NCBI GenBank assembly: GCA_004194705.1
Contig: SADC01000870.1
Coordinates: 1-64,000, forward strand
Length of the DNA: 64,000 bases
Direction of reading: 5' to 3'
Origin: Ditylenchus dipsaci
Lineage: Eukaryota > Nematoda > Chromadorea > Rhabditida > Anguinidae
Made by a program: the position numbers and the translations under genes. Position 1 is the stretch's first letter. Every line of letters begins with the position of its first letter. Shown here piece after piece: positions 21,775-32,834 of this stretch. The notes beneath the pieces are model-generated. The model saw nothing but the letters and a program-made list of their open reading frames with translations, made no database searches and was not told the origin of the DNA.

Positions 21775-23370
21775 TTACTTGGCTAAAGTTATGACATACA
21801 TCAAGGGAGGAAGTCCCGCACCCCGAATCCGATGAAGCTGATTTCCCGTAATATTAATAATCCATGGATGACTAACAGTTTGGTCGGCACTAATACGAAG
21901 CATCGACTCATCTCCATTGGTAACTGGAGCTTTACCAGCATGAATCGCATCGAGAACATCAAATAACTCATTGAACGAAAAGTTGGTTTCGTCCCAGAAC
22001 AATCGATTCAAATTCTGAAGTCAGCGAATAAATTTATTTAAGATGTGAACACAAAAATTAATACCTTACACTCCCGCATGGCCTGGCATATTGAATCGTT
22101 CGACAGTGACGCATTCGTATCGAAGAACTGAAATAATCATGTTATAACTAAATCTGATCAGCACAAAAAACCAACTTTAAGAAGTCCATGAGAAGAAACT
22201 TGTTTGAGGAAGTTGCTAAGATCATGGCTACCACCGGAACCACACAGTTGTATGGAGACAGCGGACAATTTAATGGCAGTGAGGTTATTCAGGGACGATA
22301 CGACGAGCTCTTCAGGATTTAGCACAACCAATTTAAGAAGCTTCAATTTTGGACATCCTTGGACAATGGCTTCAACGACCTAGAGTTAAGATCACGAATT
22401 AATGCATTGAATAAAAATGCAAGCAATAACTTCATCAAGAAATTCTGTTGCACCCTGTGTAAGCACTTCCAAGGCTACCAAATTGGCATCCTGGCCAACG
22501 TCATTGAGAAGCAAAGCTCACTTCCTAGATCCAGACGAATTGAAAAGTATTTCATCCTTACAATATATTTAAAAACCAAAGTGACACACAAGACAATTGA
22601 AAAAACCTGGAGCAGTCGATCCTGTGCAAGCTCATAAGCATCACTTCATCCAGACTAATTGAGAGAAGCCCCAGACCATGCAACTGGATCTTTTGTTCGG
22701 CGATTTGTCGGAAGAGTTCCTGGTGATAAGCTGCATCAGAGTACTCAAGGAACTTCAGGGCTTGTGGCAGGCGACTGATATGGTGACTTACGCTGTCGAA
22801 ATAATGGCGGAACCGGATCACCTCTATTCCTTGGCATTCGCTAAGAACTTTGATGAGGCCAGCAAAAATTTCTTCATTCTAAATAATCACGCAATTAGTT
22901 TTTCAGGAACAAGACATGTTGCTTACCATTCCATCAACTTCGAAACAAACCGATTTTAAAGTTTTTGGGCAGCATTTTGCGATCATCTCAAGCGCCTGCC
23001 TGTTCATGAATACATTGGCCAGATTCAGATGTCCTAAATTAGCTAGCATTGGCAAAAGATCACTCAAAGTTCCATCATCGAGAAGAGCCCCGCCATGTCC
23101 AGTTCTCGAATATATCGCCCACACCGACTGAAGAGCCACTTAAGCTAAATTTATTGATTATTGATACCACAAAATTGATAAAAATTTATAAAAAGACTAA
23201 AACCTCATTTTTTCCTGGAACGTTATTGAGTGCTGAGGCAGTAGGAAAGGAGTTTATGGAAAGCTTATTGAACTGAAACCACCCACAATTCTTGCCAAAA
23301 TATTCCATCGCGTGCACACACGTTCTACGCGAAGACGATCCACAGGATTCATTAATCGGAAAATATGCAC
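21775..23370 (-). CDS. F-box/leucine-rich repeat protein, unit B
   Basis: Same gene as in unit A, with the same exon layout on the minus strand: F-box exon, W-L-F-S-R-C-G-R-Y exon, then LRR exons. Here C-C-P-K-T-L-K-S-V is in frame, where unit A is shifted. In contrast the F-box exon has lost one G (after the tryptophan, near 23295) and the G-run after D-M-A-G has lost one base (near 23090), both intact in unit A. Each copy is thus open where the other is broken. The final exon reads through to P-P-L-M-Y-V-I-T-L-A-K and TAA at 21775-21777, so the C-terminus is longer than in unit A. Probably one of two near-identical functional genes, with sequence errors. Confidence 0.8.
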
Positions 23371-23563
23371 CTAAAAGAAAATTTTTGAAACAGATAATGG
23401 GTCTGACGCAGCAGAATAAAGTACCAGAAGCTCATTAGGAAGCTGTTCTATTGGAAACATGGCAAAATGGAAACCTAAATTGATATTTATTACCCGTGCA
23501 GAAAGCTGGGGAGTTTCTACGAGCTTTTTAGCAGCATTATGGAACAATACTTTTTTTCTGCTT

Positions 23564-24292
23564 AAAGGGGCATACCCACGCTAATAAGAGGTGGTGCCTG
23601 GAAATTCAAAATTTTTTCTAATCATTGGATCTCTGTACGGATTTTCCAACATGCTTTCTAACAAAACCGACTGCCCAGCGATTGGGTACACATTGTGATT
23701 GGGTACAGCGGTTGGGTACACTTGCAGCTGAGTACAGCGATTGAGTACAGTTTTTAACGAAAGTATTCATATGAACTTGTTCGGGACACACGCTTAAGCC
23801 TGTCCTTACGGGCGCTGGAATATCCCGCGCCTAAGCCTTTGCCTAAGTTAAAAAATGAGAACGCAATTCAGAGTGAGAGTGAAAGGAAAATTCGCTAATC
23901 GGATACGGGGCTTGAATACCTATAGTTGGTCAATTCCTTGATACTACACCTGAGTACCTCTTTATTGGTGCTACTACCTCCATACTACTATCTGCACCCC
24001 CCATGGAGTACGAAACAACTTTAGAACTGGAGTTGAATGAAAACGGTAGAAAAGGTTTTTGATTCAAAATATTACGTTCGGTACTAATAAAATTAAAAAA
24101 AATTCATATCATTGTTCTGGGATGAATTGTCCCGGGGAAGAATTGTCCTGGGGATGAATTGTCCGTGTCCCAATTTTTTCAAGCATTGTTTTGTTAGAAA
24201 CCAAGTTGAAAAATTAGTACAAAGGCTCAATGATTCAGAATTTTTTTTGAATTGGCGAGGACAAAATTTGTGACAGGTGACCATGCCCCTTT
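23564..24292. mobile_element. 'aaagggnca...tgnccctt' MITE, interrupted, unit B
   Basis: Second copy of 17490-18220, with the same internal insertion. The insertion therefore predates the duplication. Confidence 0.65.
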
Positions 24293-24374
24293 GAATATAA
24301 AGTTTGAGGAAAAAAGGGAAAAGCGAAGCTTGATGCGAAATTAAGACATTTCGCTGCAAAATTCACATATTTTC

Positions 24375-24830
24375 TAAAAAAACGGACAATACTTTTTTTT
24401 GGCGCAAATCCACTTTTTTTTGGCGCAAATTTTTGTTTTGCGTAATTAGATTGAAAATTTTCAACTTTTTTGAAAAGTTTTAACATCACCATGTAGCCCT
24501 GCTCTTCTAGTTTCAGATGAGGTATCATTTATTGCATCATCTCTGAAAAATGTGATACAAAAAAATGAAAGTATGAACCAAATCAGAGCAACAATTTGGT
24601 TCATACTTTTACCTTTTTGTATCACATTTTTTGAAGATGATGCAATAAATGATATCTCATCAGAAACTAGAAGAGCAGGGCTACATGATGATGGTGAAAC
24701 TTTTTAAAAAAAAGTTGAAAATTTTCAATCTAATTACGCAAAACAAAAATTTGCGCCAAAAAAAAGTGGATTTGCGCCAAAAAAAAGTGTTTTTGCGCCA
24801 AAAAAAGTATTGTCCAAAAAAACCTGAAAT
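24375..24830. repeat. Foldback element with 'gtagccc' core, unit B
   Basis: Second copy of 18303-18748, differing by homopolymer lengths. Confidence 0.85.
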
Positions 24831-24919
24831 TTCAGAAAAAAACGCCTTGACATTTCAATTTTCAAAAGAAAATTAGAAAAAATGGAAAAAACATTTAAAA
24901 AAAGTGGGAGGTTTTGGAC

Positions 24920-25764
24920 ATGGCTCGAATCGAAAACACCCGTCAAAATCATTAAATCTCCCGTCAAATTTTTAAAATTTCTTGTTCTCGGTGTATACAG
25001 GGTGGCGCAAGAAATTCGGCCGATTTCAAGCGGCCATAACTTTTTTTCCAGATCGAATTTCAAAATTCTGTAAACGCCATTCGATTCAGAAAAATATACA
25101 TTTTGTTTTTTGCGTCTAACTCGAAAAAAAATTTCAACATTTTTTCACTCTTTACCTTGGTCCCCCCTTTGGTATAAAACGGTGCTTTTAAAAAGCACCA
25201 GCACTAAAAAAGCACCGTTTTTATACCAAAGGGGGACCAAGGTAAAAAGTGAAAAAATGTTGAAATTTTTTTTTCGAGTTAGACGCAAAAAACAAAATGT
25301 ATATTTTTTCTGAATCGAATGGCGTTTACAGAATTTTGAAATTCGATCTGGAAAAAAAGTTATGGCCGCTTGAAATCGGCCGAATTTCTTGCGCCACCCT
25401 GTACTATTCAAATTTTTTATTTTTTTGCATAAGAATGTAGCCCTGAATCTCTAGTTTCTGATAAGCCATTTACTAGCTTGATACAATTTTGAAAAACGGG
25501 AGAAAAATTGAGTTTTCAAAACTACACCTTTTTCAAAATGAATTGTTCTACCACTCTTCAAAATTGTATCAAGCTAGTTGATGGCTTTTCAGAAACTAGA
25601 AATTCAGGGCTACATGCTAATGCAAAAAAATAAAAAATTTGAAAGGTATACACCGAGAACGAGAACTTTTAAAAATTTGACGGGAGATTTAATGATTTTG
25701 ACGGGAGATTTGATGATTTTGACGGGAGATTTGATGATTTTGACGGGTGTTTTCAAGTAAAGCC
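24920..25764. repeat. Foldback element with 'ccgtcaaaatcattaaatct' arms
   Basis: The left arm has 'gaaaacacccgtc' and 'aaatctcccgtcaaa'. The right arm has 'gacgggagattt' four times and 'gacgggtgttttc'. The centre has 'gtagccctgaatctctag' and its complement around a hairpin with 'gatacaattttga'. The mariner-type MITE (24998-25401) sits in the left arm. A second uninterrupted copy is at 28300-28735, and a left half lies at the end of unit A. Confidence 0.8.
24998..25401. mobile_element. Palindromic mariner-type MITE, unit B
   Basis: Second copy of 18922-19326, TA-flanked, 'cagggtggcgcaag' ends in inverse. Confidence 0.85.
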
Positions 25765-25989
25765 ATTTGTAATTGGGTCAAACCTATCGGAACTAGTTCA
25801 GTTAACTGAATCAGATACCAGCAGGCGGTTATCGACCTTAATCTGAAACTGAAGTTTTGCGGTAGAAAACCTGCTTTCAAAAGTGATTTCGTCTCAGTAA
25901 GAGAAAATATGGCTGATTAGTCAGCCGAGAATCTCATTTTTTTTATTTTTCCCAACGGGCAATGCGCAAGGCAATGCCCGTACACAACC

Positions 25990-26175
25990 ACTTTTCCGCA
26001 GACACTTTGCCGCATGGCATTTTGCCGCAGACAGCAAGACACTGTCTGTGGCAAAGTGTCTTGCCGCAGACAGTGTCTTGCGGCAAAGTGTCTGCGGCAA
26101 AGTGTCTGCGGCAAAGTTCCATGCGGCAAAGTGTGTAAGAATGCCGCATTTATATTTTCCGCATGGCCGCATTTA
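25990..26175. repeat. Inverted/tandem array of 'tgcggcaaagtgtc'
   Basis: About ten copies of a 14-base unit. The first copies run as 'gacactttgccgca' and the later ones as 'tgcggcaaagtgtc', meeting near 26045. A related 'ccgcatttatatttt' repeat follows. It lies just upstream of the ATG at 26223. Confidence 0.8.
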
Positions 26176-26222
26176 TATTTTTCCTAGCTTTCATTATTTT
26201 TTTCTTATTTCGTTCATTTACG

Positions 26223-26579
26223 ATGGCTCCTTCAATGAAAGCTCCGAAAAAGCAAGTGTCAGTGAAGAAAGGTATTGATACAAATGCTTTTCGAATGGCA
26301 TAAAACACTTGAAAGAAAAATCATGGAAAGTACCCTGAACCAACCAAAGTTTTAAAAAAATTACATAAAATCCCTATCTGCATCTGTAGGTTCAATTTAC
26401 TAAGAAATCGGTCTTAATAAGAAAAAAGTTATAGCAGCGTCGGATCCAGACAGTGATCTTGGAGGAGAAAAGTGCTTCCAAAAACTATGCTCTCTTCAAT
26501 TGGCTTTACATATTGGCTCAAGCACTAGGTATTGGGGCTATAGCTTTAGTAGGCTGCTGGATGGGCTTCTACAGGGAGG
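26223..26579 (+). CDS. 5' exons of a probable cytochrome b561-like protein
   Basis: Exon 1 (26223-26271) starts ATG and reads M-A-P-S-M-K-A-P-K-K-Q-V-S-V-K-K; a donor 'gtattg' follows. Exon 2 (26435-26579) continues A-A-S-D-P-D-S-D-L-G-G-E, then after a one-base shift N-W-L-Y-I-L-A-Q-A-L-G-I-G-A-I-A-L-V-G-C, then W-M-G-F-Y-R-E-G, and a consensus donor 'gtaagt'. The hydrophobic stretch ending in W-x-G-x-Y-R-x-G is like the first membrane helix of cytochrome b561 ferric reductases. The conserved F-N-x-H-P segment expected next was not found: a 0.84 kb transposon follows, and the sequence after an acceptor at about 27800 does not match. The family call rests on one helix. Confidence 0.45.
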
Positions 26580-26639
26580 GTAAGTATATATACATATTAA
26601 TTTCGAAAATGTAAGGCATAACTTTCCGGCAATAAGACT

Positions 26640-26795
26640 CGAACATTCGAGTTGACTGACATACGACGGGTACACATTATGACGGGGTACAACAACAGGG
26701 TACAGTTTTTTTCAATTGTGTTCAAACCACAAGTTTGAGTCCGTCCTAACGGGCGCTGGCCTATCCTTGCCTAAGCCTGAGCCTAAGTGCGTGAA
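26640..26795. repeat. Fragment of GCCTAA-edged repeat
   Basis: 'gagtccgtcctaacgggcgc' followed by 'cttgcctaagcctgagccta'. It matches the right half of the palindromic family at 50390, 57808 and 59408. The left half is missing. Confidence 0.6.
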
Positions 26796-26894
26796 AAAAC
26801 CGAAAAATTTAAAAAGATAAAAAAATTTACAGGGGGAGGAGGGTCCAAGGCAAAATTTGGCACTGTACCCAGTCGTTGCATCCAGTCGTTGGTA

Positions 26895-27735
26895 CAGTAA
26901 ACCCTCAATTTAACGGCCCCCCTTGGGACCGCCCTAGGGGGCCGTTAAATCGGGGGGCCATTAAATCGAGTTTCTCGAACCAAAAGCGTCCAAAGGGGCC
27001 GTTAAATCGAGGTTTTACTATCAAAAGGTCAAACTCAACAAAGATCTAATGAAAAAGTTGATTTTCATTGAAAAACAAGAACAACTGCGCTCAGCAAACA
27101 ATTAAGATTAAGATTTTTGATTCCTGACTGCCTTTGCAATTTTATCCTTTGTCGTAGAATTAGTAATGACCCCTTAGTTGAAATTACCCTTTCCCCTTGT
27201 TGAGTTTATTATGTAAATTAAGTGTTGTAGTTGATATCACAATCTACTCGAAAATGCATTTAAGACGACTTCGAGGACTGCACAATTTCTATAAACTTAT
27301 ATAAGTTATAGCTTCACTCTTACTCAACATCTTCAACCATGAACCATCTACACAAAAGTGCTAAATTATGTTCAAAATGTAAAAAATTAAAAAAAACACT
27401 TTTAATTATGGCTGATAATCACATCAAGCACCTGCGATTATGGCTGATTTTTGACTGAAAGTGCTGATTTTAGACGGTTTTGTCATGAGAGCCCCGTCTA
27501 AAATAGTGAAAATAAACAAAATAATCAGGCAAATAGTGACGATAAGTCGAGGGGCCGTTAAATCGAAGGCATACTTTCGCAGTCGGGACCGGCTCTAGGG
27601 GCCGTTAAATCGAGGGGGCCGTTAAATCGGGGTATAACTTCTTATGTTTTAGTCAAATCCAACCAAACTGAGCCCAGGGGGCCGTTAAACCGAGGGGCCG
27701 TTAAATCGGGGGGCCGTTAAATCGAGGGTTTACTG
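26895..27735. mobile_element. Pogo-type element, non-autonomous, 0.84 kb
   Basis: The left 'cagtaaaccctcaatttaac' and complement of the right 'ttaaatcgagggtttactg' are TA-flanked. Many internal 'ggggccgttaaatcgag' repeats lie at both ends. No transposase frame is visible. Confidence 0.85.
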
Positions 27736-27906
27736 TATACCATTTGAGTTTTGACTCGACTTATATTTTTGTTAGTCTTTTTTTCCTTGTTTTTCTACAG
27801 AATATTTCATTCCATGACCATCCGCGAGTTATTGCAAAACCCGACGTATTATTTATACCTCTTTGGAAATAATCCTGGATACATGTTTACAGCACGGATT
27901 TGTAAC

Positions 27907-28290
27907 GGACAATGTACGTAAAATGCCAAGTTTTGGCGAAAAAGTGTCAATTTTTTTTTGAAAAAGTGACAAGTTTAGGGAAAAAGTGCCAAGTTTTGGG
28001 AAAAAGTGCCAAGTTTTTTTTGAAAATCTGCCAAGTTCTTGTGAAATTGTGCCAAGTTTAAGTAAAAATGTGCTCACTTCTCCATATACCCTGTTATATT
28101 CATTATGCCTTAAGCTAAAACCGCAACAAATGGATGTTCAAATGGATGATTTGGTCGTTGAAATATGCCGACTTAGATTATGACTAGAGAATTTTCGCAA
28201 AAACTTGGCAGATTTCGCCTTTTTGACTGAAACAAAAAAACTTGGCACTTTTTTTTTTTGCCAAATTTTGGCATTTTTCCGTTTTGTCCA
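27907..28290. repeat. Foldback element with 'aaaaagtgccaagtttt' array
   Basis: The left arm carries 'acggacaatg' and an array of 'gtgccaagttttgggaaaaa' units (27920-28060). The right arm has the inverse 'aacttggcac' units and 'ccgttttgtcc'. Its terminal 'ggacaa' resembles the foldback at 18303. No gene is seen. Confidence 0.7.
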
Positions 28291-28299
28291 TTTGTAATG

Positions 28300-28735
28300 G
28301 CTCAAATCGAAAACACCTGTCAAATCATTAAATCTCCCGTCAACGTCCTTAAATCTCCCGTCAAATTTTTAAAATTCTCCTTCTCAGTGTATACTTTTCA
28401 AATTTTTTCATTTTTTTTGCATTAGCATGTAGCCCTGAATCTCTAGTTTCTGATACGCTATTAATGGCTTGATACAATTTTGAAAAACGGGAGAAAAATT
28501 GAGTTTTTCAAAACTACACCTTTTTTTTAATGAATTGTTCTCCCACTTTTCAAAATTGTATCGACCTAGTTGATGGCTTATCAGAAACTAGAGATTTAGG
28601 GCTACATGCTAATGCAAAAAATAAAAAATATGAAAAGTATACACTTAGAACGAGTAGTTTTAAAATTTGACAAGAGATTTAATCATTTTGACGGGAGATT
28701 TAATGTTTTGACGGGTGTTTTCAGGTACAGCCTTT
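28300..28735. repeat. Foldback element, uninterrupted copy
   Basis: Same family as 24920-25764. 'aaacacctgtcaaatcat' on the left and 'gacgggtgttttc' on the right flank mirrored 'gcatgtagccctgaatctct' arms and a 'gatacaattttgaaaaacgg' hairpin. Confidence 0.8.
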
Positions 28736-28978
28736 AGACATTAGCCGGGTCATTTCAATTTGAGCCAAGAAAAAATACTTTAAGGATTAAAAATCAGATA
28801 CTATTCGTCAAATGAAACAGGAATAACAGGGTCAGTAAATGGTTTATCTATCTTAATGATAAGATAAATTTTCAGTGAAATTGTTGGCAAAGTTCACTCT
28901 AGTTTTTTCCCAACATTATAATTTCATAATTTTTAGGGCACGCTATCAAACCATAGTGGAGCGCCCGTCCGCTGGGCC

Positions 28979-29245
28979 CAGTGTTTGGACCTCGTACACG
29001 TACTCGTACTACGAGTACGGAGTACGAGAAGAAATTTTAGAAATACGAAGTACGGGATGAAAATACGAGTATTTACGAGCAAAAATTTTGGTGGTACGAG
29101 TACGAAGTACGAGAAGAAATTTTAGAGGTACAAGGTACAAAAAACAAAAAAAAATTCGTTGTACGAGGTACAAGTACGAAATACGACGGTTAAAATTTAG
29201 CAGTACGAAGTATGAGTACGACCTTTTCTGAAAGTCCAAACACTG
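28979..29245. mobile_element. hAT-type MITE, CAGTGTTTGGAC ends, copy 1
   Basis: The ends 'cagtgtttggac' and 'gtccaaacactg' are exact inverse. Flanking octamers gctgggcc and gccgggcc match at 7 of 8, as expected for a hAT 8-bp target duplication. The body is built of 'tacgagtacgaagtacgag' repeats. Confidence 0.8.
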
Positions 29246-29409
29246 GCCGGGCCGTCCCGTTCTGGACGGCGTCAGAAAAGTGGACGGTCAGACGGCTGGC
29301 AGAGGCGATCCAGACGGGACGGCAAAGGACGAAATATTCAAGCCAATCTCAAGACAAAAAGCCAACAAAATCTTTTTTGCTGCCAGGAATTCTGCACTTT
29401 TAGCGATTA

Positions 29410-29670
29410 CAGTCGATTCTCCCAATAACATACACCCCAAAAGTTCATTCCCGCTTAGGGTCCGACCCGTTTTTTAGCCCCATTTTTTCAAAATTTTTCC
29501 ATTTCTGTTTTGACAGTCTGGTCGCAAATATCGCAAGGATTCCGATGTTGCAGATCATTTTTGCAGAAAACAATGATTTCGACATTTAAAAAGCAAAAAC
29601 TCCCATTAACATACACCCAAATCCAAAACAAACGAACTTTTGGGGTGTATGTTATTGGGAGCGTCGACTG
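29410..29670. mobile_element. Pogo-type MITE
   Basis: The ends 'cagtcgattctcccaataac' and the complement of 'tgttattgggagcgtcgactg' are TA-flanked, with 'acatacacccca' next to both. The interior shares 'gtctggtcgcaaatatcgca' type sequence with 11730, 8990 and 62200. Confidence 0.85.
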
Positions 29671-30261
29671 TACTACAAGTATCTCATATTTCATGAAACA
29701 TTGCCTGAATATATTTTCAAATTTTTAAAGGAATGTAAAATAAAAACGACGTCATAAATTCTGGAGATTGCGGCACCAGTAACTTCGACTACATAAGTGC
29801 GAAGTTATTTGACTTTCTGTTTGTTTCCTACGACGAATAACACTCTAATAACGGCGAAAAAGTTTTATTAGAACACCTGCGCTCGACATACTCATAATTT
29901 CCGCTTTATCTATAGCAGCTGAGGGACTTTTCTCCATTCTTACCATGCACGCTGATGGCAGAAGGCTGGTAATCGTAGAAGCCTCATTGAAAGCTCGTTC
30001 AATTATAAGTTATGACGAAAAAAACATCTAATAATTTCGATGCCCATTTTTGTATGCTACCGTTTTGTTATTCAAACAAAACATTTTTTGTTATAGACGG
30101 CAGACGACCGGCTTCGAAGTAGCCGGCCGGTGAAATTTTGCACGGCCGGCGGGACGGGCGCGGAAATTTGAAATAATGGGACGGCCAGGCGGACGCCGGC
30201 AGAAATCTCAAAGACGGCGACGGGACGCCGTCCAAATTTTAGAAATATCCGCCACTATGCT

Positions 30262-31490
30262 CACAAGTGTGAGTCACGACACATCCGCATCCGTATCCGC
30301 ATTTGCGTGCGCACATGTGGATGTGTTGAGAGAACACTCATAGGGGTATTTACGGATCCGCATACGAATCCGCATAGTCATAAATGAGAAATGTTCTTAG
30401 CAGTCCAGGGATATCTTCGGCTATATGGATTCTTGTAATGTTGAAAAAATAGTGCATAGTTTTAAGATTGTTGATTGTATCTTTTTATCTTTTCTTTTGA
30501 ATTTTTTTAAATTTTTTTTATATCTTGAAGTAGACATGTTTATTTATATTTTCATACCTGAAATGACGATTGTAATCAGAATTTGATTTTGATTAAATGG
30601 TCGCTTTAAGCCAGAATTTAAAAAAATTCCAAATAAGTTTTCGCGATCTCTTAAATTTTAGGATTTATAAGAATTTTTCCTTCGCCAATTTTGGCGATAT
30701 GGTCATATACAGTTCTGCTTAAAATGTAGCTCTGATTATTGTTGTCATTTTGAGTATTTGATTGTATGCGATTATGTCCATTAGGGTTTTGATAAAAATA
30801 TATATAAGTTCAAAAAATATCCTTAAAGTTCAGGGATATATCTGAGTGTGAACCAGGAATTTTTTTTAGAAAAAAAGTTTGATCCTCATATTATGTTTTG
30901 ATTTAATGTTCGTCCAGTCAATTTTTTATCGCGCGTGTACTGTTCATAGTGAAAAGCTTATGTAAACTAGAGTAGATAGTCGAATTAACTGAGGTTCGAA
31001 AAATCCCAATTTTCATCAGCATATAACCCTTTATATGATAGACAACTCGAAAATCTGAAAAAATATGGAAGACATCTTGAAATATCTAATCCATCCTTCC
31101 TTGTTAACCTCTATTGTCTGTCCTCTTATACGTCATGAGCATAGTTGCACGGGCGCCGGCCTTTTTTTGTTTTTTTTCTAAAAAATACTCTTAGCATCTG
31201 CGGTAATAGCAAGTATGACCAATAAGTTTTTTTCCAATCTCGAAGTAACTCATTGACAGTCTCTAAAAAAAAGTTATCGGCAACCCTGGCACATAAAAAT
31301 TGTCAGGTCGGCTCAAAAATTGTCAAGTCGGCGCCCGTTTTGACTAGCGGCGCCGGCGCCCGTGCAACTATGGTCATGAGGGTATTTAGCATGGCAATAC
31401 GACGAAATTAAATATGCGGATGCGGACGGGCTCTCACATTAAATCCGCATGCGGAAGCGGATGCGGACGTATTGTGAGAGCGGCCCTAAA
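30262..31490. mobile_element. TIR element with 'atccgcatccg' ends
   Basis: The left end 'tgtgagtcacgacacatccg' with 'catccgtatccgcat' and the right end 'gcggatgcggacgtattgtg' are inverted. The 1.2 kb AT-rich interior contains the hAT MITE at 31140 and shows no transposase. Confidence 0.6.
31140..31372. mobile_element. hAT-type MITE with perfect 8-bp TSD
   Basis: The ends 'catagttgcacgggcgccgg' and its exact complement bound 233 bases. 'gtcatgag' is found directly at 31132-31139 and 31373-31380. Non-coding. Confidence 0.85.
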
Positions 31491-31499
31491 CTGATTTCG

Positions 31500-32640
31500 T
31501 CTTTGTGTTTTTTACAACTCTCCAACCTAGAGTTGGCAATGCAACGTTGTGTTTAGGAGTTTGATTTTCTACATTATTCTCATGAATTTTATGTACCTGC
31601 TACTTTTCTTGCTAAATCACCCTAACTACCTCGCTCACCACTCATAAACTATCTTTTAATCCGCCAATTCAGTTGGCTTGTCCTCAACAGCCAGACCCCC
31701 TCACACCTCCTCTTGCCCAGTTGTCGTAAACAACAACTGGGCAAGGAAGCAGCGCAAGACTGACCAGCAACAGAAGGGACATGCCAAGGCAGGTCGTCCA
31801 AGGCTAGGGCACGGTTGCGTCATTTTCCAACAGGCCAGGTCAGCAGCCTACCTCCTCCAATTGTTGAGCATAGATAAGGAGGGACGCTGGAGGCGCCTCT
31901 CTCTCCAGAGAAGTTCAATCTGCTGGCTGGGTTAATTGCTCCTGCTGCATGGGTCATTTGGGCAATAGTGGATAGTCCTTTGTGGTTGTGTGTGCCCAAG
32001 TTTTGGCTCTTTGTAAAAGTTCACCTGTTAAGTCTGTATGTGAATAGAGGGGCACAATGCCTTTGGCGGTTATTATTGCTGGGGTATGGTTAAGGTTTTT
32101 TAGCTTTAGGATATGGCATAATTTTTGTTTTGTTTTTTGGAATGGTCACTAATTCTGTGTGTGTGCTCATTTATTCTGGTTGATATCGTAATTGATTTTA
32201 TAATTTGGAAATATGGCAGAAACCAGTTTGAAATTAGTTCCTAGGCTGAAAATCCCAGCCTAATTTTTTTTTCTTGAAATATGATTATCGTAGGGCAATA
32301 TTTTTGTTGTAAAAAATATACATTTTTTGCTTCAATTTTATTTTCACCAAATTTACTGTTTTTTTTTTACAAATACGGGCCAAGCTGTAAAATTTTCCGA
32401 CATTTTTTTCTGATATATATTTTTACTGCGTTTCTGCCATGTTTGGAGAATTTCTAGCGATAATCCGCCTCAGGGCGCAGGTGATCCAAATTTTTGAACC
32501 CAAAATGTTATCTCAATTCTCCAAAGCAGACTTCTGGCAAAAATTCTCGAAACATAGTAAAAACGCTGTAGATGAAGTATTAGGTCGTTATCGGATTTTT
32601 TTTAATAGCCTGGCCCTGTGGTTTGTCTAGTTTGGTACAA
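31500..32640. other. GC-richer island, coding unproven
   Basis: 31670-32080 is less AT-rich than its surroundings and has open frames. One reads F-N-L-L-A-G-L-I-A-P-A-A-W-V-I-W-A-I-V and D-S-P-L-W from about 31915, which could be a membrane helix, but it needs a frameshift to join the preceding frame and no family is recognised. The island may be an upstream exon of the nuclear receptor or of another gene. The remainder (32090-32640) is AT-rich, with nothing recognised. Confidence 0.25.
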
Positions 32641-32652
32641 ATAATGAAAATT

Positions 32653-32834
32653 GAGACGCAACCAACCGCCAACGTCAGAATCGCCAACGCAAAAACTCAC
32701 CAACGGCAAAACTCGCCAACAAAGAACTCGCAACAAAAAATCGATTTAACGGCTCTCTATGCCGCTTCAAAGTGGGACAGATGAACGGAAATTTTTTTGA
32801 CGAGTATTTTGCGTTGGCGAGTCGGTTGCGTCCC
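32653..32834. mobile_element. MITE with 'gacgcaaccaaccgccaacg' end
   Basis: The left end is mirrored by 'gttggcgagtcggttgcgtc' at the right. The interior repeats 'actcgccaac'. Non-coding, and located upstream of the nuclear receptor's first identified exon. Confidence 0.65.

Larger units (their letters stand above)
19416..25491 (+). repeat. Tandem duplication unit B (6.08 kb)
   Basis: Direct second copy of 13354-19415. Its start joins 'gatacaattttg' of unit A to 'cccccacccccgtcag'. Its end continues without interruption into the right half of the foldback element, so unit B shows the ancestral right flank and unit A the ancestral left flank. Confidence 0.95.
28955..30258. mobile_element. GC-rich TIR element with nested insertions
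   Basis: The left end 'catagtggagcgcccgtcc' and right end 'ccgccactatg' are roughly inverted. GC-rich 'gacggc' and 'ccggc' sequence lies inside each end (29255-29330 and 30110-30240). The hAT MITE at 28979 and the pogo MITE at 29410 are inserted in it. The superfamily is not certain. Confidence 0.5.

Noticed and set aside
25917..26172. Several overlapping open frames near 26 kb (C-G-K, A-A-R-H repeats)
   Set aside because: By-products of the 14-bp repeat, open in several frames at once.
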